Source: Oceanicaulis sp. BBD 1991-10 (GTDB lineage Bacteria; Pseudomonadota; Alphaproteobacteria; Caulobacterales; Maricaulaceae). From it: a DNA stretch of 64,000 bases. The notes under the pieces are model-generated. The model was not told the DNA's origin. It saw only the letters and a list, made by a program, of their open reading frames with translations, and did not search any database. Positions 60,858 through 64,000 of the stretch are shown here, in pieces. The translations under genes were made by a program, and so were the position numbers. Each line of letters opens with the position of its first letter. The stretch's first letter is position 1. The stretch spans positions 62,001-126,000 of the forward strand of contig LYSW01000005.1 of the NCBI GenBank assembly GCA_001657295.1. Reading direction: 5' to 3'.

Positions 60858-61577
60858 ATGACGGACAAGATCGGCGTCGACGATCTGGCAGGCGATATCT
60901 TCAATCTGAATATTCGCGGCCTGAAATCCATCACCGCGCTCTGGCGGTCGCCCAAAACCTATTTCCAAGCCGCGCGGCGGACCGATTGGAGTGGACGCTT
61001 CACGCCGTCGGTGCGCTTATGGCTTTCGATCATCGCGCTGACCTCCCTGCTTCAGTTCATCTGGATCGGCTCAGGATCGCCCTTGGTGGAGGCCTATACC
61101 CAAGGCTTTCGCGACGCCGGGGTTGTGGTCGCCGGCGAAACCACGGTTGAGGAGCTCAGCGAGATCGCCGCCGTCTGGATTTTCGGAATCTTTCCGATCG
61201 TTCAGCTCGTCTTGTTTCTCTTCCTGCTGCCGCTTTTTCCCTTGTGGGGCAAGGGAACCACCTTCAGTCTCCGGGTCCGCTACGGCTTCGCCATGATGGT
61301 GCCCAGCGCGTCCCTGATGGTCTTCATCCTGCCCAGCATGGCGCTCTTCCCGCCCGGCGTGATGTCATCCTTCGGGCTCGGCATCGGGTTGATGGCATTT
61401 CTGGTGGACGCTCAAACCGCATACCGCGGCGGATTTGGCGGGAGCGTATTGCGGCGGGCCTTGCGCGCGATGGCGGTTTCAGGACTGATCCTGACGCTCA
61501 ACATCACCGCCCACATCGCAACCCAGATCGCCGGCATCGTCTTTGTCAGCATCCGCTATGGCGTGACGGCCGCGTGA
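60858..61577 (+). CDS. Hypothetical multi-spanning membrane protein
   Basis: 239 residues. A conserved-looking N-terminus (DDLAGDIFNLNIRGLKSITALWRSPKTYFQAARRTDWSGRFTPSVRLWLS) of the type found in DUF3667-like or Yip1-like alphaproteobacterial membrane proteins, then about five membrane helices (WLSIIALTSLLQFIWIG, IFPIVQLVLFLFLLPLFPLW, FAMMVPSASLMVFILPSMALF, SSFGLGIGLMAFLVDA, ALRAMAVSGLILTLNITAHI). It starts 12 bp after recR and is probably co-transcribed. No function assigned. Confidence 0.72.
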   Translation: MTDKIGVDDLAGDIFNLNIRGLKSITALWRSPKTYFQAARRTDWSGRFTPSVRLWLSIIALTSLLQFIWIGSGSPLVEAYTQGFRDAGVVVAGETTVEELSEIAAVWIFGIFPIVQLVLFLFLLPLFPLWGKGTTFSLRVRYGFAMMVPSASLMVFILPSMALFPPGVMSSFGLGIGLMAFLVDAQTAYRGGFGGSVLRRALRAMAVSGLILTLNITAHIATQIAGIVFVSIRYGVTAA

Positions 61578-61648
61578 AGCGGGACGGTGTTCGGCGCGGC
61601 TTCAGGACAGGCTAATATGCGGTCAACTGATTCCGCCCGGAGCCATCC

Positions 61649-62653
61649 ATGACCGCACGCCATGCCCATCCCGCCGGAACCGTGAGCCGCATCACCGTCG
61701 ACAGCGATCTGTTGAAAGATAATTTCCTTGGCGATCCGCACATGCGGGTGATCGATGTGTGGAGGCCGGCCGGCCATGATGGCGCCGGCCTGCCGCTCTT
61801 GGTCGATCTGACCGGCTATACCGGCAGCGGTCTGTCCCACACGAACTGGAAGAATTTCGGGGAGAATGTGCCGGAACGGCTGGACCGGCTGGTCGGCTCC
61901 GGCGCCATGGCGCCTTGCGTGGTGGCCTTTCCCGATTGCTTCACCCGGTTGGGCGGCAATCAGTATGTGAACTCGTCGGTGACGGGCCCGTGGGAGGATG
62001 TGCTCCGGACCGAATTCGTCCCGGCGGTCGAAGCGCATTTTTCCTGCGGCGGCGCCGGGCGACGCGGCGTCTTCGGCAAGAGCTCGGGCGGCTATGGCGC
62101 AATCTACCATGCGCTGGTCCACGGGGATTTCTGGGCCGGCGCGGCCTGCCATAGCGGGGACATGGCGTTCGAGCTCTGCTATGCCCGCGACTTCCCGGAC
62201 GCCCTGCGGGCGCTGGCGAAGCATGGTTCGGTTCAAGCCTTCATGGACAAGCTGGAGGATAATCCCAAGCCGAGCGGCGGTGATATCCACGTGCTGATGA
62301 CGCTGGCCATGGCGGCCAGCTATGATCCGGCGCCGGACCAGCCCTTCGGCGTGCGCCTGCCGGTTGATCTGCACACCTGCGCGCGCGACCAGGACCTGTG
62401 GGAGAACTGGCTCGCCTTTGATCCGCTCACCTTGGTGGAAAAACACTTTGAGACCCTGAAGGGCCTCAAAGCGCTTTTCATCGATTGCGGGGATATCGAC
62501 CAGTATGACCTGGTCTATGGCGCGCGCCGGCTTCATGCGCGGCTTGAGGCGTTGGGCGTGGCGCACCGCTATGAAGAATTCGCCGACGATCATTCCGGCA
62601 TCGACTACCGCATGGACATCAGCCTGCCCTTCCTGGCGGCGCGGCTGAGCTAG
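61649..62653 (+). CDS. Alpha/beta-hydrolase esterase (esterase D/enterochelin esterase-like)
   Basis: 334 residues, no signal peptide. The nucleophile elbow is GKSSGGYGA, the acid lies in IDCGDIDQYDLVYG and the His in FADDHSGIDYR, giving a plausible Ser-Asp-His triad. The strand-rich N-terminus (LPLLVDLTGYTGSGLSHTNWKNFG) fits the 'putative esterase' family (Fes, S-formylglutathione hydrolase, FrsA-like). The substrate is unknown; no siderophore genes are adjacent. Confidence 0.83.
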   Translation: MTARHAHPAGTVSRITVDSDLLKDNFLGDPHMRVIDVWRPAGHDGAGLPLLVDLTGYTGSGLSHTNWKNFGENVPERLDRLVGSGAMAPCVVAFPDCFTRLGGNQYVNSSVTGPWEDVLRTEFVPAVEAHFSCGGAGRRGVFGKSSGGYGAIYHALVHGDFWAGAACHSGDMAFELCYARDFPDALRALAKHGSVQAFMDKLEDNPKPSGGDIHVLMTLAMAASYDPAPDQPFGVRLPVDLHTCARDQDLWENWLAFDPLTLVEKHFETLKGLKALFIDCGDIDQYDLVYGARRLHARLEALGVAHRYEEFADDHSGIDYRMDISLPFLAARLS

Positions 62654-62721
62654 CCGGGCGAGCGCGCCTTGCGGCGGTGCCGAAGCGCGTGTTCCCGCCT
62701 CGGCGTCACCCGCTCATGGAT

Positions 62722-63468
62722 TTAGACCTTCAGCCCGCCGTCCACGTCGATCTCCGCGCCGGTCACATAGGACGCCTCCGGTGACGCCAGGAAGCCGGCG
62801 ACGGCCGCAACTTCCTCCGCCGTTCCGTATCGCCCGACCGCCGTGCGCGGGGCCAGGAAGCCGGCGAACTCGGAATCCGCGGGGTTCATTTCGGTGTCGA
62901 TCGGGCCGGGCTGGATCACGTTGACGGTGATTTTCCGATCCGCCAGATCACGCGCCCAGCCTCGGCTCAGGCCCTGGATCGCAGCCTTTGTCATGCCATA
63001 GATGGAATTCGCCGGAACAAGGGCGATGTCGCCGTTGACGGAGCCGACATTGATGATGCGGCCGCCCTCTTGGAGGACTTTGGCGGCTTCATTGGCCAGG
63101 ATGAAGGGCGTCTTCACATTCCAGGCGAAGCTGAGATCGAAAACCTCGACGGCGTCATCGGCGCCGATGGGCGCCATGCGGAACGTGCCTGAATTATTCA
63201 CCAGGATGTCCAGCCGGCCGAGGGCGTCGACCACGTGTCCGATGAGGGTCTTGGCGGCCTCGGGATCGGACGCGTCGGACTTGATGGCGACGGCCCTCAC
63301 GCCGAGCGCCTTAAGCTCTTCGACCTTCGCGTCGGCGGCGGCCTGATTGCCGGCGAATGTCACGGCGATGTCGGCGCCGTCCTTGGCCAGACGCGTGGCG
63401 ATCGCGCCGCCAATGCCGCGCGTGCCGGCGGTGATGAGGGCGGTCTTGCCTTGAAGTGGGGCGGTCAT
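62722..63468 (-). CDS. SDR-family oxidoreductase
   Basis: 248 residues, classical SDR. Cofactor loop TAGTRGIGGAIA, NNSG near residue 90, YGMTKAA with the catalytic Tyr and Lys, and a terminal GAEIDVDGG. The residue after strand beta-2 (VTFAGN) lacks an acidic side chain, so NADP(H) is likely. The N-terminal TAGTRGIG in place of TGASRGIG is common in this subgroup. Divergent from an ArsR-type regulator gene, with two 19-bp palindromes between them, so it is very likely the regulator's target. Substrate unknown, but repression by a small HTH protein suggests detoxification or quinone/aldehyde stress. Confidence 0.88.
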   Translation of the reverse strand: MTAPLQGKTALITAGTRGIGGAIATRLAKDGADIAVTFAGNQAAADAKVEELKALGVRAVAIKSDASDPEAAKTLIGHVVDALGRLDILVNNSGTFRMAPIGADDAVEVFDLSFAWNVKTPFILANEAAKVLQEGGRIINVGSVNGDIALVPANSIYGMTKAAIQGLSRGWARDLADRKITVNVIQPGPIDTEMNPADSEFAGFLAPRTAVGRYGTAEEVAAVAGFLASPEASYVTGAEIDVDGGLKV

Positions 63469-63488
63469 GGGGTCATATCCTTGCTATG

Positions 63489-63532
63489 GGTTCCAGACAG
63501 TGGAACCGCGAACGGTTCCGATATGTGGAACC
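63489..63532. promoter_or_regulatory. Two GGTTCC-N7-GGAACC operators
   Basis: GGTTCC AGACAGT GGAACC at 63489-63507 and GGTTCC GATATGT GGAACC at 63514-63532. The arms are identical and perfectly palindromic, the spacers differ, and the starts are 25 bp apart. They fill the gap between the divergent SDR and ArsR-type regulator genes, with the nearer site starting 21 bp from the SDR start. The number and form suggest dimer binding sites for the neighbouring regulator. Confidence 0.75.
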
Positions 63533-63584
63533 ACATGGCGCGCTTCAAGGCGCAATGCGAAGTTTTTTTGAGGCGAGGCGAGGC

Positions 63585-63935
63585 GTGACGGAAACGGACT
63601 GCATGGACGCTGGGGGATTTGAGCGCCCCGCAGCGACGTCGCTTGAGCTGACGCGTGTGCTGCACGCGCTGTCCGATCCGGTGCGCCTGCAGATCGTCCA
63701 GCGTCTCGCGCTGGACGGCCCGATGACCTGCCGCGCCGCCGCGGGTCCCGACGTGCCCAAGGCGACGCTGTCGCGGCATTTCAAGGCGCTGCGCGCCGCC
63801 GGCGTGGTGGAGACGTCGGTGGATGAGGCGGGCGTCTATCGCTCGCGTGTGCGCAGGGCCTGTCTGGACGCGCGCTTCCCTGGCCTGCTGACGTCAGTCC
63901 TGGCGAGCGCGCCTAGTCCCGCAGCAGCGCGTTGA
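63585..63935 (+). CDS. ArsR-family-like winged-helix transcriptional regulator
   Basis: 116 residues from a GTG at 63585, which has gaggcgaggc directly upstream; an ATG at 63603 is the alternative. The DNA-binding domain contains LTRVLHALSDPVRLQIVQRLALDGPMTCRAAAG and PKATLSRHFKALRAAGVVETSVDEAGVYRSRV, an ArsR-type winged helix. There is no metal-binding Cys pattern in the recognition helix; one Cys lies in the first helix area (TDCMDAG) and others in MTCRAA and RRACLDA, so it is not a classical metal sensor. It should bind the two GGTTCC palindromes and control itself and the SDR. It overlaps the convergent dapD end by 23 bp. Confidence 0.85.
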   Translation: MTETDCMDAGGFERPAATSLELTRVLHALSDPVRLQIVQRLALDGPMTCRAAAGPDVPKATLSRHFKALRAAGVVETSVDEAGVYRSRVRRACLDARFPGLLTSVLASAPSPAAAR

Positions 63936-64000
63936 TCGAGGTTTTCGCCCGGGTCTGGGCGTCGACCCGCTTTACGATCACAGCGCAGTAAAGACCCGGC
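63913..64000 (-). CDS. dapD: Tetrahydrodipicolinate N-succinyltransferase, C-terminal end only
   Basis: The visible 28 codons on the minus strand encode PGLYCAVIVKRVDAQTRAKT and then SINALLRD before the stop, the conserved end of alphaproteobacterial DapD, which makes N-succinyl-2-amino-6-oxopimelate in the lysine/DAP pathway. The rest of the gene lies beyond the window. It converges on the ArsR-type regulator gene, overlapping by 23 bp. dapE, the later step with the succinylated intermediate, is at 49.3 kb. Confidence 0.85.
   Translation of the reverse strand, partial: PGLYCAVIVKRVDAQTRAKTSINALLRD

Noticed and set aside
1-64000. CRISPR arrays, insertion sequences, prophage genes, tRNA or rRNA genes
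   Set aside because: I found no direct-repeat arrays, transposase or integrase motifs, or tRNA/rRNA signatures. The window looks like core chromosome.

Overview
This window is chromosomal DNA, GC-rich and densely coded, with mostly housekeeping content and no rRNA, tRNA, CRISPR array, transposase or phage gene that I could see. The gene set points to a stalk/swarmer-type alphaproteobacterium (Caulobacterales/Maricaulales, similar to Maricaulis, Oceanicaulis or Hyphomonas). The signs are a full-length CtrA cell-cycle regulator with clustered GANTC (CcrM) sites upstream, a DUF4167 protein, a Cpa/Tad (Flp) pilus locus, flagellar fliI-fliJ, and many TonB/outer-membrane and lipoprotein genes. The genus is an inference from content only.

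Layout. 0-4.3 kb: truA (5' cut by the window edge), a LOG-family nucleotide hydrolase, prfA-prmC (release factor 1 and its methyltransferase) and a DUF4167 gene. 4.5-7.1 kb (minus): a small envelope protein with a consensus CtrA box, then fliJ and fliI. 7.4-13.8 kb: a KamA-like radical SAM enzyme, ctrA, an SDR, a TPR protein, an exported amidohydrolase, a lipoprotein and peptide deformylase. 14.8-21 kb: rmuC, a FemAB/CelD-like acyltransferase, a PQQ sugar dehydrogenase-like protein, and a divergent Lrp regulator/class V aminotransferase pair. 21-25.6 kb: class I ribonucleotide reductase nrdA and nrdB, each behind a pair of NrdR-like boxes 31 bp apart, with an LpxR-like protein gene between them. 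25.7-34.7 kb: an ABC membrane domain without ATPase, fused aspartate kinase/DAP decarboxylase, AMP nucleosidase behind a coupled 25-codon leader ORF, a tyrosine phosphatase, and pabB-pabC.

34.7-47 kb is the tight-adherence pilus locus. On the minus strand are two TadE/TadG-like pseudopilins and a stand-alone CpaC N-domain protein. On the plus strand are the Flp pilin, cpaA, cpaB, cpaC, cpaD, cpaE, cpaF, tadB and tadC, followed by a small unknown gene and a convergent tadD-like TPR lipoprotein. An 8-bp motif (GTCTAAAY) occurs three times in the pilin promoter region.

47-64 kb: leucyl aminopeptidase, an SH3-NlpC/P60 peptidase gene broken by one in-frame TAA, dapE, and a divergent DUF6607-like lipoprotein/TonB heme-type receptor pair with a Fur-like site. 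Then come VOC, ebfC and dnaX with the SRP RNA just upstream, a tiny gene behind a strong Fur box, an OmpA-type barrel, nudC, a membrane cytochrome c, recR, two further genes, and an SDR/ArsR-type regulator pair sharing two identical-arm 19-bp palindromes. The window ends in the 3' end of dapD. Lysine/DAP synthesis is thus represented at three separate loci (lysAC fusion, dapE, dapD). I did not find a clear large undescribed system. The most notable items are the KamA-like enzyme with replaced lysine-binding residues, the interrupted peptidase, the GGTTCC-N7-GGAACC operators, the pilin-promoter repeats and the Fur-box micro-gene.
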